This document shows positions 39,614 through 48,866 of a DNA stretch of 64,000 nucleotides, piece after piece. Each line of letters begins with the position of its first letter. The first letter of the stretch is position 1. The notes under the pieces were generated by a model, which did not search any database, was not told the origin of the DNA, and saw only the letters and a list, made by a program, of their open reading frames with translations. Where the stretch lies: assembly GCA_002255985.1 (NCBI GenBank), contig NKIR01000003.1:124001-188000 (forward strand). Direction: 5' to 3'. The translations under genes were made by a program, and so were the position numbers. The stretch is from Sphingomonadaceae bacterium PASS1. Its GTDB lineage: Bacteria > Pseudomonadota > Alphaproteobacteria > Sphingomonadales > Sphingomonadaceae.

Positions 39614-40899
39614 AACGCCTCGACAATCGCCCGGAACGCGTCACCGCGCGCCTCAAAATCTTTGAATTGGTCAAACGACGCGCAAGCGGGCGACAGCATG
39701 ATGACATCGCCTGGTTCTGCTTGGGCCGCAGCCGAACAGACCGCAGTGCCCATCATTTCACTACGCTCGACCGGCATATGCGGTGACAGCAGTTCGTTAA
39801 ACAATGGTCCGGCCTCACCAATGGTATAGGCTTTCACGACATGCCCGAAATTGGGAATGCACTCATCCAGATTATCTGATTTCGGCAGACCACCGACGAT
39901 CCAGTGAACGCGTGGATAGGCGGCCAGCGCGGGTGCGGTCGATGCTGCATTGGTGGCTTTGCTGTCGTTGACGAACAAGACGCCATTGCGTTCGGCAACG
40001 ACCTCCATCCGGTGCGCAAGGCCCTGGAATGTCGCCATTGCCGGGCGCCATTGCGCCTCGGTCACGCCAAGCGATTCCACCAGCGCGATGGCGACGGCAA
40101 TATTCTGAAGATTATGGGGGCCTTGCAACGAAGGCCAGTCCGCCTGCCCCGCGACCAACGCCGGGTCTGCCAGATGGACCAATTCGGCGCCACGCCGCGC
40201 AAGCACATCGCGATACACCTGCTCAGTATCGGCGTCGCCTTTTCCAAACACGGAATGTGTATTGCCCGTCTGCATGTCGAACAGGCGTGCCTTGGAGGCG
40301 ACATAGCCTGCATAACCATCATAGCGATCAAGATGATCGGGAGAGAGGTTGATCAGCGCGGCCGCGTCGCACGACAGGGAATGCGTAATGTCGATCTGGT
40401 AGCTGGAGAGTTCCAACACATAAACGCCGCCTGCTGGCAGCGGTGCCTGCGACAAAATTGGCAAGCCAATGTTTCCGCCCATTCGAACGGGCAGCCCAGC
40501 GCTTTTCAACAAATGATGGACCAAAGCCGTCGTCGTCGACTTCCCATTGGTGCCGGTAATGCCGACAACATGGTGCGGCGGCAAACTTGGCCGCACCATC
40601 GCAAATAATTCAATATCGCCGATTAAGGGCAGCCCTTCGGCCTTTGCCTTGTCCGCTATGGGATGGCGGTTGATGGGCACGCCGGGCGAAACAACAATCG
40701 CATCATAGCCCGACAGGTCCGCCAGCAATGGATCAGCAATGGTCGCGATATCGGCAATTTTGGCGCGCGCGCCTTCGTCATTATCCCATGCAAGGATTTC
40801 CGTCCCGCCCGCAACAAGCGACCGCGCAGCTGCAAGGCCGGAGCGCGCAAGCCCCAGTATCGCAAACTTACGGTCTTTGAAGGCGGGGGTCGTAATCAT
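39610..40899 (-). CDS. murD: UDP-N-acetylmuramoylalanine--D-glutamate ligase
   Basis: 429 residues, adds D-Glu to UDP-MurNAc-L-Ala. The N-terminal Rossmann-like [16 protein letters not shown], the P-loop [19 protein letters not shown] near 110, LELSSYQID near 155, and [16 protein letters not shown] near 310 fit MurD. The MurD-type HxxxxxxE-like signatures are compatible. ATGA overlaps with mraY and ftsW. Confidence 0.97.
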   Translation of the reverse strand: MITTPAFKDRKFAILGLARSGLAAARSLVAGGTEILAWDNDEGARAKIADIATIADPLLADLSGYDAIVVSPGVPINRHPIADKAKAEGLPLIGDIELFAMVRPSLPPHHVVGITGTNGKSTTTALVHHLLKSAGLPVRMGGNIGLPILSQAPLPAGGVYVLELSSYQIDITHSLSCDAAALINLSPDHLDRYDGYAGYVASKARLFDMQTGNTHSVFGKGDADTEQVYRDVLARRGAELVHLADPALVAGQADWPSLQGPHNLQNIAVAIALVESLGVTEAQWRPAMATFQGLAHRMEVVAERNGVLFVNDSKATNAASTAPALAAYPRVHWIVGGLPKSDNLDECIPNFGHVVKAYTIGEAGPLFNELLSPHMPVERSEMMGTAVCSAAAQAEPGDVIMLSPACASFDQFKDFEARGDAFRAIVEAL

Positions 40900-41966
40900 C
40901 TGAGCTTGAGCGTTGATAGCCCTGCAAGCGCTAGCACGAAAGCGACAATCCAGAAACGGATAACAACGGTCGGTTCCGACCAGCCAAGCTGTTCAAAATG
41001 ATGGTGGATGGGTGCCATGCGGAAGATGCGCTTTCCGGTGCGTTTGAACCAGAACACCTGAATGATGACCGACAGAGCCTCGATCACGAAAAGTCCGCCG
41101 ATGATGGCGAGCACGAATTCATGATGTGCGACAACGGCGATGGCGCCCAATGTACCGCCCAAGGCAAGGCTGCCGGTATCGCCCATGAACACTGCTGCAG
41201 GCGGCGCGTTGAACCACAGGAACGCCAGACCAGCGCCCACAATTGCGCCGCACAACATCGCAAGATCGCCAGCGCCCAAATAAAAGGGGATGCCCAAATA
41301 GGCCGCATATTTCGCGTTACCCACCATGTAGACGATCAGCATGAAAGCGATGGATGCGATAATCACTGGCATAGTGGCCAAACCGTCAAGACCATCGGTC
41401 AGGTTCACCGCATTGCCAAAGGAAACAATGACAAACGCGCCAAACGGCACATACCACCAACCCAGATCAACAACAGGGCCATTGATGAAGGGCAGATACA
41501 ACATGCCGCCCGATTGCGAGACAATCAGCGATACCGCAACGCCCGCAATCGCAAACTCCATAAGCAGGCGGACTCTACCCGAAACGCCCTTATGACTGCG
41601 CTTTTTGACCTTGTCATAATCGTCGAGGAACCCGACGGTACCAAAGCCTGCGGTAACCAGCAAACATGCCCAAACATACACATTGGTAAGGTCCATCCAA
41701 AGCAGCATCGAAACACCGACCGACACCAGTATCATCAGGCCACCCATAGTTGGGGTGCCGACCTTGGCGAGGTGGGATTGTGGACCGTCGCTGCGAATAG
41801 GCTGGCCCTTGCCCTGACGGACACGCAGCATGCTGATGAAGCGCGGACCGATCAGCAGACCGATGACAAGCGCGGTGGCAACAGCTGCGCCAGAGCGGAA
41901 ACTGAGATAGCGGATAAGGTTCAAAATACCCGGGAAACCAAGATATTCAGCCAATATATACAGCAT
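40896..41966 (-). CDS. mraY: Phospho-N-acetylmuramoyl-pentapeptide-transferase
   Basis: 356 residues, ten predicted membrane helices; transfers phospho-MurNAc-pentapeptide to undecaprenyl phosphate, making lipid I. Catalytic aspartates are in GFLDDYDK near 115, [13 protein letters not shown] near 190 and [12 protein letters not shown] near 265; the C-terminal [20 protein letters not shown] is invariant in the family. One-base overlap with murF; ATGA overlap with murD. Confidence 0.98.
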   Translation of the reverse strand: MLYILAEYLGFPGILNLIRYLSFRSGAAVATALVIGLLIGPRFISMLRVRQGKGQPIRSDGPQSHLAKVGTPTMGGLMILVSVGVSMLLWMDLTNVYVWACLLVTAGFGTVGFLDDYDKVKKRSHKGVSGRVRLLMEFAIAGVAVSLIVSQSGGMLYLPFINGPVVDLGWWYVPFGAFVIVSFGNAVNLTDGLDGLATMPVIIASIAFMLIVYMVGNAKYAAYLGIPFYLGAGDLAMLCGAIVGAGLAFLWFNAPPAAVFMGDTGSLALGGTLGAIAVVAHHEFVLAIIGGLFVIEALSVIIQVFWFKRTGKRIFRMAPIHHHFEQLGWSEPTVVIRFWIVAFVLALAGLSTLKLR

Positions 41967-43360
41967 TAGTTTTTCCCACCCGTCAGCGCGCTGACGATGG
42001 AGGAAAGTCCCATACTATTGGAGCCTTTGACCAATATCGTGTCTGATGCGCAAAGATAATTCTGCAGAAGGGCCAATGCCTCCTGCGCGGTCGCGCAATG
42101 CGCGAAATTGGCTGGTCCCTCAACCCCTGCTTTCAACTCTTCGGCGAGAATTTCCATCTCTTGACCGACGAGCAGTGCAAAATCCACCTTTGCGGCGGCT
42201 AAGGGTGCGGCGAGTGCGCTATGATATTGCGCACTTTTTGCTCCGAGTTCTTTCATCGAACCCAAAACAGCAATCCGGCGGCCGCCGGATGCTTGTCCCA
42301 ACTGGCCAATCGTCGCCAGCATCGATGCAGGGTTGGCGTTGTAGCTTTCGTCAATGAGATGGCCCATGCCGTCGCCAATGCGGATGGTGTGGCGTGCACC
42401 TCGGCCGGCAAGGCCGTCCATTTCCGCCATGGCAAGCCCTGCCGAAGCCAGATCGCCGCCTGCTGCGCAAACCGCGGCCAAGACCGCCATACTGTTGGCA
42501 ATCCAATGCTCTCCGGGCTGCGACAGCGTGAAGGACAGCATATTGTCGCGCACTTTCGCGGTGATCAGCGTGCCGCCATCTGCAGGCATATGGTCGACCA
42601 CGCGGACATCGGCATCCGCGTTAAAGCCAAAGGACATGATGTTGCCGGTATATTTTTCTGCCGCCGCACGAAGCCGAGCATAATGCGGACTATCGGCGGG
42701 CAGGATGGCCGTGCCACCTTCGGCCATGCCTTCAAATATCTCGGCCTTGGCATCTGCAATGCCGCTTTCGTCCTTGAAAAATTCGATATGCGCTGGGGCA
42801 ATGGTGGTAATAATCGCGACGTCGGGACGCACAATCTTGCTGAGCGCCCGCATTTCACCGGCATGGTTCATACCCATTTCGAAAATGCCAAAGTCGCAGT
42901 CTGCGGGCATGCGCGCAAGGCTCAGCGGTACGCCGACATGATTGTTATAGCTTTTGACCGACCGGTGGGCGCGCCCGCGTGAATAGCGGTCCAGCGCAGC
43001 ATAGAGCGCTTCTTTCGTCCCCGTTTTACCCGCAGAACCCGTTACGCCGATAATCTTGGCCGTGGTCCGTGCGCGTGACGCATGGCCGAGTGCCTCAAGC
43101 GCCTGCATCGTGTCGCTGACCAAAATATGCGGGAAAGGCACGGGCTGCGACACAATCGCGCCGGCGGCTCCATTGGCAAATGCTGTTTCGATGAACCGAT
43201 GCCCGTCCGTTTCCGCACCCTTGAGCGCAAAGAACAAATCCCCTGCGCCGATTTCGCGTGAGTCAAAGGCAACGCCATGAACATCAAAATGTCCGGCAGC
43301 CGTCCCGCCGGTCGCGGCCAGCAATTCTTCAAAAGTCCATAAGGGCGTCATGCTGCACAT
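41966..43360 (-). CDS. murF: UDP-N-acetylmuramoyl-tripeptide--D-alanyl-D-alanine ligase
   Basis: 464 residues, adds D-Ala-D-Ala to complete the pentapeptide. The P-loop is [15 protein letters not shown] near 105, followed by [10 protein letters not shown] near 165 and [16 protein letters not shown] near 330. It overlaps the end of murE by 13 bp and abuts mraY. Confidence 0.97.
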   Translation of the reverse strand: MCSMTPLWTFEELLAATGGTAAGHFDVHGVAFDSREIGAGDLFFALKGAETDGHRFIETAFANGAAGAIVSQPVPFPHILVSDTMQALEALGHASRARTTAKIIGVTGSAGKTGTKEALYAALDRYSRGRAHRSVKSYNNHVGVPLSLARMPADCDFGIFEMGMNHAGEMRALSKIVRPDVAIITTIAPAHIEFFKDESGIADAKAEIFEGMAEGGTAILPADSPHYARLRAAAEKYTGNIMSFGFNADADVRVVDHMPADGGTLITAKVRDNMLSFTLSQPGEHWIANSMAVLAAVCAAGGDLASAGLAMAEMDGLAGRGARHTIRIGDGMGHLIDESYNANPASMLATIGQLGQASGGRRIAVLGSMKELGAKSAQYHSALAAPLAAAKVDFALLVGQEMEILAEELKAGVEGPANFAHCATAQEALALLQNYLCASDTILVKGSNSMGLSSIVSALTGGKN

Positions 43361-44775
43361 TCCCGCGCGACTTCGACATCGTCAAACGGTAAAACGCGAC
43401 CCATGATGATCTGCCCTTGTTCGTGCCCCTTGCCCGCGATCAGCACGATATCATCGGGCTCGGCATGTTCGATGGCAAAAGCGATAGCATAGCGCCGGTC
43501 ACCAATTTCATATGCGCCACGCGCGCCCGCCATGATGTCTGCGCGAATGAGCGATGGATCTTCGCTGCGTGGATTATCGTCGGTCACAATCACAATATCG
43601 GAATCCGCAACCGCAACCGCACCCATTTCCGGACGCTTGCCCGTGTCGCGGTCACCGCCTGCGCCAAAGACCGTGATCAGCTTGCCCTTTGTATGCGGAC
43701 GTAATGCCGCGATTGCGGCGCGCAAGCCGTCGGGTGTATGGGCATAATCGACATAGACGGGTGCGCCACTTTTGGTGATGACGGCGCGTTCCAGTCGGCC
43801 ACGGACGGGCTGCAACCGCGCGAGATGTGACAGCAGGCTTTCCACGTCGCCGCCACTCGCCATCACAACGCCAGCGGCAACAAGCGCGTTCGCGGCTTGA
43901 TAGGCACCAATCAGCGGCAGTTTCACTTTGTACACGTCACCCTGAATCCGCAGCTCAAGCATCTGGCCAAGCTGCGTGGCTTCGCGCGAGAGCAATTGCA
44001 CACCCTTGCCCTTTTCGCCCACGGTAATCATCCGCAGGTCGCGTTTGCGCGCCCGTGCAATGACTTGGTCCGACCAGATATCATCTGCCCAGATTACCGC
44101 GCAGCCATTTTCATCGACAACCTCGTCAAACAAACGCATCTTCGCGTCGAAATAGCTTTCCATCGTGCCATGATAGTCCAGATGATCGCGGCTCAAATTC
44201 GTGAATGCGGCTACCGAAACCCGAACGCCTTCACTGCGATATTGCGACAGGCCGTGACTGGATGCTTCAAATATCGCATGGCTTACGCCTTCGCGGGCCA
44301 AACCGGACATGTTTGCAAGAAAGGTCACGATGTCCGGCGTTGTCAGGCCGGTCGTTGTTTGGTCCGACGCCGTTGTGATACCCAATGTGCCGATCGACGC
44401 CGCATTGTGCCCCGCCATGCGCCAAAGCTGGCGGGTGAGTTCAGCGGTTGATGTCTTGCCATTTGTGCCCGTGACGGCGGCAATCTGCGCGGGAAAGGGA
44501 CGGAAATAACTAGCGGCCAATTGCGCAAAGGCGCGGCGTGGCTCCGCATCCGCAATATGCAACGCGCCTGTGACCTGTGCCTCCGGCCGCGCGACGATTG
44601 CCACCGCACCGGCGGCAATCGCGGCATCGATGAAATCTTCGCCATTGAAACTGGCACCCTGAAAGGCACCAAAAACCGTTCCGGGCGCAATCTTCCGATG
44701 GTCGATGGCAAAGCCGGTCACTGTTCTATCGGCAAATGCCTGATCGGCATCGCTCACCAATTGCCCGAGCTTCAC
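43348..44775 (-). CDS. murE: UDP-N-acetylmuramoyl-tripeptide synthetase (meso-DAP adding)
   Basis: 475 residues from a GTG at 44775; its first base is shared with the ftsI TAG stop (TAGTG), and GGGAGAG lies five bases upstream. A further GTG at 44799 would lie deeper in ftsI. P-loop VTGTNGKTSTAELTRQLW near 105, and the DNPR motif (VTDDNPRSEDPSLI near 400) that marks meso-diaminopimelate rather than lysine specificity. Adds the third residue of the stem peptide. The GTG start and stop-start overlap imply translational coupling to ftsI. Confidence 0.96.
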   Translation of the reverse strand: MKLGQLVSDADQAFADRTVTGFAIDHRKIAPGTVFGAFQGASFNGEDFIDAAIAAGAVAIVARPEAQVTGALHIADAEPRRAFAQLAASYFRPFPAQIAAVTGTNGKTSTAELTRQLWRMAGHNAASIGTLGITTASDQTTTGLTTPDIVTFLANMSGLAREGVSHAIFEASSHGLSQYRSEGVRVSVAAFTNLSRDHLDYHGTMESYFDAKMRLFDEVVDENGCAVIWADDIWSDQVIARARKRDLRMITVGEKGKGVQLLSREATQLGQMLELRIQGDVYKVKLPLIGAYQAANALVAAGVVMASGGDVESLLSHLARLQPVRGRLERAVITKSGAPVYVDYAHTPDGLRAAIAALRPHTKGKLITVFGAGGDRDTGKRPEMGAVAVADSDIVIVTDDNPRSEDPSLIRADIMAGARGAYEIGDRRYAIAFAIEHAEPDDIVLIAGKGHEQGQIIMGRVLPFDDVEVARECAA

Positions 44776-46511
44776 TATTGCTCTCCCTTCGCCTTCCACA
44801 ATAAAGGCATGAGTTCCGATACATCAACATCGCGTTTCATGTCAGGAATAATTCCCATCAACGGACCGATGCGTGTAATCGTCTTCCGCACCACCGGCGC
44901 GGCGGTAAAGCCAGCCGTCCGCTGAAAGCTTGATGCTTCAGTGCCCTGTGGTTCGTCCAGCATGGCAAGCACAACATAACGCGGATTGTCCATCGGGAAA
45001 GCTGCCGCAAAGGTCGAAACAACAAGCGTACGGTTGTAGCCGCCAACGCCTGGCTTTTCCGCCGAACCTGTCTTGCCACCCACGCGATAGCCCAAGGCCT
45101 CGGCTTGGCTGCCCGTGCCGTCCTTAACGATCATACGCATCAATTGCCGCATCCGTGCGCTGGTAGCCGCGGTAAAGACGCGCTTGCCGGGAATTTTGGC
45201 ATCCGATTTCGTCTTGAACATCGTCGCCGGGCGATAAATGCCGCCATTGACCATCGCCGCATAAGCGCTGGCCAAATGCATGGGCGTAACGGCGATACCA
45301 TGCCCGTATCCAACCGTCATATTGGTCAGGCGATCCCATGATTTGGGATAGAGCGGCATGGCCTTTTCTGCCAATTCGATGTCGGGGCGCGCGTTAAAAT
45401 GCATAGTACGCAGCATGGCATCCATGCGGGCGGCACCCAATTTGTCGGCAATTTGCGCGGTGACAATATTCGAACTGTGGATCAATGCCTCGGGCGTGTT
45501 CAGCCAGCGGTCCGATGAATGCGAATCCCGGATCTTGAACCGGCCGTATTGAAGTGGCTTGGTCGCATCATACCGCACGGACAGATCGCGCACTGTGCCT
45601 GCGTCCAACGCAGCAGCCACCGTCAGCGGTTTAAAGGTGGAGCCGAGTTCATACACGCGGTTCGTGACGTTGTTCGTTTGTCGCGAAATGGGATAACGGC
45701 CATCGACGATCGTTTGTCCAAGGTCCGGAATATTCGCGAACGATGGCCGGTTTGGGTTGAACGACGGCAATGTTGCCATAGCGATTACCTCACCCGTCGC
45801 GACATCCAATATGACGCCAGCGGCACCTTTTGCGTTCGTTGCCGCGATGCCAGATGCAAGCTCGCTTTCAAGCGCGGCCTGCACGCGGACATCCAAAGCC
45901 AAGTTCAGCGGGGTCGAGCGCTTCGAAGGGTCGCGCAGGTAATCGTTCATGACCCGCTCCATCCCCATGGCGCCCCGGCCATCGCGGTTTACGAAACCGA
46001 GGACGTGCGCGGCCATGTCATGCTGCGGATAAAGCCGCGTTGCCTCCCGCGGGAATTCAATGGCAATCTCGCCCAGGTCGTGGACCTGTTTGACTTGCTC
46101 GGGCAGCGCGCGCTTGCGCAGATAGCCGGGTTTAGCCGCGGTCAACTTGGCATAAAATTCTGCAGCCGGTGTATCGGGGAAAATGGCCGCAAGCTGGTTG
46201 GCCAATTGCTTGCGGTCACCCAACAAGTCAGCAGGCTTCACCCAAATGGCGTAGCCATAAATGCTGCGCGCCAACGGAACGCCGTTGCGGTCAACGATGT
46301 CGCCGCGTTCTGGTACATATTCCGTGCTGGTTGCCCCATAAGCCCGCGAGCTTTCAAACAATCCAAGGGTCGCCAAACGCCCGATGAGCAATATGACAAA
46401 CACCCCAAAAGCGGCGAGTAAAACGAGCAGCCGCCAAAAACCGTGCGCTGCAAACGGAGGCGTACCGACGCCGCTTTTCCGGGTCGTAGTGCGGGCCGTT
46501 TGCGGGGTCAT
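44775..46511 (-). CDS. ftsI: Peptidoglycan D,D-transpeptidase FtsI (PBP3)
   Basis: 578 residues. A membrane anchor near 25-45 (FWRLLVLLAAFGVFVILLI) precedes the pedestal domain and the transpeptidase with the acylated serine in ELGSTFKPLTVA near 290, SSN in LIHSSNIVT near 343, and the KTG motif in VGGKTGSAEKP near 480. Cross-links septal peptidoglycan with FtsW. Follows the FtsL-like gene with a one-base overlap. Confidence 0.96.
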   Translation of the reverse strand: MTPQTARTTTRKSGVGTPPFAAHGFWRLLVLLAAFGVFVILLIGRLATLGLFESSRAYGATSTEYVPERGDIVDRNGVPLARSIYGYAIWVKPADLLGDRKQLANQLAAIFPDTPAAEFYAKLTAAKPGYLRKRALPEQVKQVHDLGEIAIEFPREATRLYPQHDMAAHVLGFVNRDGRGAMGMERVMNDYLRDPSKRSTPLNLALDVRVQAALESELASGIAATNAKGAAGVILDVATGEVIAMATLPSFNPNRPSFANIPDLGQTIVDGRYPISRQTNNVTNRVYELGSTFKPLTVAAALDAGTVRDLSVRYDATKPLQYGRFKIRDSHSSDRWLNTPEALIHSSNIVTAQIADKLGAARMDAMLRTMHFNARPDIELAEKAMPLYPKSWDRLTNMTVGYGHGIAVTPMHLASAYAAMVNGGIYRPATMFKTKSDAKIPGKRVFTAATSARMRQLMRMIVKDGTGSQAEALGYRVGGKTGSAEKPGVGGYNRTLVVSTFAAAFPMDNPRYVVLAMLDEPQGTEASSFQRTAGFTAAPVVRKTITRIGPLMGIIPDMKRDVDVSELMPLLWKAKGEQ

Positions 46512-47122
46512 TAACGACGGCGTTCTTTGGCAGCCTTCGCCGAGATATCGCGCAGCAAGTCGTCTGACAGAAGCTTTTCATCCATCCGCGCCAAACGCTC
46601 GGTGCGGCTTTGCTCTACTTTGGGAGCCTCTACTTTGACCGCAGCACGCTTTACTGGATTAGCGAATATTTGAACGTCGTTGGCGGCAAGTTTCGTGGCG
46701 GCGGCCTTTGGAGCCGCCTGCTTTTGCGGTTCAACAACCGCTTCCTTCGCAACCGCAGGCTCGGCAACAACTTGTGGCGCCGGGACATCTGCAGCGGCCA
46801 TCATGACGGGCTTGGTGTCAGGAAGATCGCCAGTCAGGCCAGCAAGCGCAGCTTCGCCATTGACAAATTGTTCTGCCGATGGGGGCTGGTAACCGTACAG
46901 AAGTTCGTTCCACTCTTCCAACTGCTGAAGGCTGGCGCGCGTCCGGATTTCGGCCTGAAGGAAGCTAATCTCACGCTTCGTGTCCAGAATTTCACGGTCA
47001 ACCGCGACAAGGTCACTGTGCATCGCGGCGACGTTCAGCGACAGAGGGTACAACAGGATCGCAACCATAAACACCAGCGCAAGCCAGCCGAGGTTTTTAA
47101 GTCTTTTCATGGCGAGACTCAT
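46511..47122 (-). CDS. ftsL: FtsL-like cell division protein with long Ala/Pro/Lys-rich tail
   Basis: 203 residues from the ATG at 47122 (ATGA overlap with rsmH). Short basic N terminus, one membrane helix at about 9-28 (LGWLALVFMVAILLYPLSL), then a coiled-coil-like stretch (DLVAVDREILDTKREISFLQAE, about 34-60, in pieces) as in FtsL. Beyond residue 85 a long low-complexity Ala/Val/Pro/Lys tail ends in KERRR, unlike the short enterobacterial FtsL of about 120 residues. Identification rests on topology and its position between rsmH and ftsI; sequence similarity alone would not suffice. Confidence 0.75.
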   Translation of the reverse strand: MSLAMKRLKNLGWLALVFMVAILLYPLSLNVAAMHSDLVAVDREILDTKREISFLQAEIRTRASLQQLEEWNELLYGYQPPSAEQFVNGEAALAGLTGDLPDTKPVMMAAADVPAPQVVAEPAVAKEAVVEPQKQAAPKAAATKLAANDVQIFANPVKRAAVKVEAPKVEQSRTERLARMDEKLLSDDLLRDISAKAAKERRR

Positions 47123-48075
47123 GCTGCCAGTCCTCCTGTTGCCCACGCGGGCGCGTGTGTGCGGGTTGCGGATCGCAAGGTGGCGGAACGCGACCTTGGA
47201 TTGCGGGTAAGTTCGGCTTCTGAAGGGCGAATGGCTTTATCCGCCTTTTCAAAAGTGGGTTGTGGTCCAGCACTGCCGACCATCGGTACATGACGTGAGC
47301 CAGCACTTTCTGCACCGCTGCGGCGACGCAAGAATTGCTTCACGATGCGATCTTCAAGGCTGTGAAAGGTGACGACAGCCAGCCGGCCACCTGGCTTGAG
47401 CATACGCTCGGCAGCTTCCAATCCGTCGGTCAATTCATCCAGCTCGCGGTTCACATGAATGCGGATCGCCTGAAAAGCCCGGGTGGCAGGATCTTTTGGC
47501 GCGCCGGGCTTGTGACCGACTGCTTTACGAACGATGGCCGCGAGTAGCGCGGTGGTTTCGATGGGCCGTGCAGCAACGATCGAACGCGCGATGCGCCGCG
47601 AGCGATGCTCTTCACCATAACGATAGATGATGTCGGCAATGTCGGCTTCGTCGGCTTCGTTGACGAAGTCAGCGGCGGACATTCCGTCCTGCGCCATGCG
47701 CATATCGAGCGGGCCATCCTTCTGGAAAGAAAAGCCACGTTCTGCACGGTCGAGCTGCATAGACGATACGCCGATATCCAGAACAACGCCATCGACCGAC
47801 GATATGTCGTCCGCCATCAGCACGTCGTCCATGATAGAAAAGCAGGCCGAGTAAAGACGCAATGCGTCCCCACTGCGGCCTGCAAGGTCCGCACCTTCTG
47901 ATAGTGCATCAGGATCGCGGTCGAACGCGTAAACGCGCGCGCCGCCAGCCAGTATCGCTTGGCTGTATCCGCCTGCACCGAAGGTACCATCCACGATCTC
48001 AGCGCCAGGGGTGATGGCCAGAGTGTGAATCACTTCATCCAGTAAGACTGGAATATGGGGGGCTGAAGCGCTCAT
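47119..48075 (-). CDS. rsmH: 16S rRNA (cytosine(1402)-N(4))-methyltransferase
   Basis: 318 residues from the ATG at 48075, which overlaps the mraZ stop (ATGA). The SAM-binding region starts IPVLLDEVIHTLAITPGAEIVDGTFGAGGYS in pieces near residue 10-40; FAFDRDPDA-like (YAFDRDPDAL), GVSSMQLDRAERGFSF near 115 and AVVTFHSLEDRIVKQFL near 245 are family marks. Methylates C1402 of 16S rRNA at N4. Second gene of the dcw cluster, as usual. Confidence 0.96.
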   Translation of the reverse strand: MSASAPHIPVLLDEVIHTLAITPGAEIVDGTFGAGGYSQAILAGGARVYAFDRDPDALSEGADLAGRSGDALRLYSACFSIMDDVLMADDISSVDGVVLDIGVSSMQLDRAERGFSFQKDGPLDMRMAQDGMSAADFVNEADEADIADIIYRYGEEHRSRRIARSIVAARPIETTALLAAIVRKAVGHKPGAPKDPATRAFQAIRIHVNRELDELTDGLEAAERMLKPGGRLAVVTFHSLEDRIVKQFLRRRSGAESAGSRHVPMVGSAGPQPTFEKADKAIRPSEAELTRNPRSRSATLRSATRTHAPAWATGGLAA

Positions 48076-48560
48076 TTGTCGCGCTTGCCTTGGGACAGCC
48101 AATAGTTCAGCTCGTCCTTGACGGGGTCGAACGCTGCTGGCGCTTCCTTCAGGAAAACGTCAGGGTTCCAAAGCATGAAGTGCGTGGTTGCACCGAAGAA
48201 AAATGCCCGGTCGTCAATGCGGCCAAAATGCTTGAGCATCGGCGAAAGCACGAAACGGCCGCTGGCTTCAAAAGCGGTTTCAAAGATGGAAGATGCCGAA
48301 ACGCCAGCCAGTTCACGGTCAAAGTCCGTGCCACGGTTAACGGCGCTTTGCCATTGCGCTTCTATATCTGCACGTAGCTTGAGACGTTCGGCGCTGCCAA
48401 AACCGATGAGACAAGGAAGGCTGCTGTGGCGCGAAATGCAAACGCTGTTGCTGCCGCTGGATTGCAAAACGCTGTCGCGGATCTCGGCGGGTATGGTCGT
48501 GCGGCCCTTGGCGTCGACACCCGACACCCCCGAACCTGCATAGACCACCAACGCTGACAC
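48072..48560 (-). CDS. mraZ: Transcriptional regulator MraZ
   Basis: 162 residues if begun at the GTG at 48560; no ATG start exists, and the next GTG upstream (48614) falls inside an inverted repeat. Two AbrB-like SpoVT domains: GVDAKGRTTIPAEIR near 16 and EASGRFVLSPMLKHFG near 98, each with the family's DxKGR-type turn (the second altered to ASGRF). MraZ binds phased repeats in its own promoter to control the dcw operon, and candidate repeats are seen at 48683-48728. First gene of the cluster. The start codon is the least certain part. Confidence 0.88.
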   Translation of the reverse strand: MSALVVYAGSGVSGVDAKGRTTIPAEIRDSVLQSSGSNSVCISRHSSLPCLIGFGSAERLKLRADIEAQWQSAVNRGTDFDRELAGVSASSIFETAFEASGRFVLSPMLKHFGRIDDRAFFFGATTHFMLWNPDVFLKEAPAAFDPVKDELNYWLSQGKRDK

Positions 48561-48602
48561 CGTCCGAAACACCCCCCTGAAAAAGGGTGCAGAATGACGA
48601 TC

Positions 48603-48622
48603 ATGGCAAAGCACTTTGCCAT
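48603..48622. repeat. Perfect 20-bp inverted repeat in the mraZ leader
   Basis: ATGGCAAAG-CA-CTTTGCCAT, nine-base perfect arms with a two-base centre, 43 bp upstream of the proposed mraZ GTG. As DNA it is a plausible operator for a dimeric regulator; the two-base centre makes an RNA hairpin less comfortable. I do not know a named regulator with this site. Confidence 0.65.
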
Positions 48623-48682
48623 GCGGACGCTGTAACGACCGATATCATCAGTTATCCACCCCTTGGATGACTTTGCATAGCA

Positions 48683-48728
48683 AGGGATTTCATGGATGAA
48701 AAGAGGGATTTTATGGGAAAATTTGGGT
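48683..48728. promoter_or_regulatory. Candidate MraZ operator: GGG motifs phased at 10 bp
   Basis: On the plus strand GGG occurs at 48684, 48705, 48715 and 48725, with GGA at 48694. The last three read AGGGA-N5-TGGGA-N5-TGGGT, the arrangement described for E. coli MraZ (TGGGN repeats with 5-bp spacers). They lie 125-170 bp upstream of mraZ, in the antisense orientation to it. The rest of this 306-bp leader holds an AT-rich block (48729-48790) where the promoter probably lies. Confidence 0.6.
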
Positions 48729-48866
48729 GGTAAATATTAATATACTGAAATTATTATATAATTTTTTTCCTCATGCAAAAATAATGTGCAAAACGAACGT
48801 GAATCGTCGAGCAAAAATGTTGGTAAAGCGCCGATTTTAGGGCATTTTCCGGTTCCAAGGCCATTT

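Noticed and set aside
40998-41969. 323-codon open frame on the plus strand opposite mraY
   Set aside because: Mirror image of a membrane protein gene; polar, His/Gln-rich translation with no family similarity.
48652-48660. Replication origin suggested by a DnaA-box-like 9-mer and AT-rich DNA
   Set aside because: Only one imperfect box is present and none of the usual origin neighbours (dnaA, hemE, parAB, gidA) is in the window.
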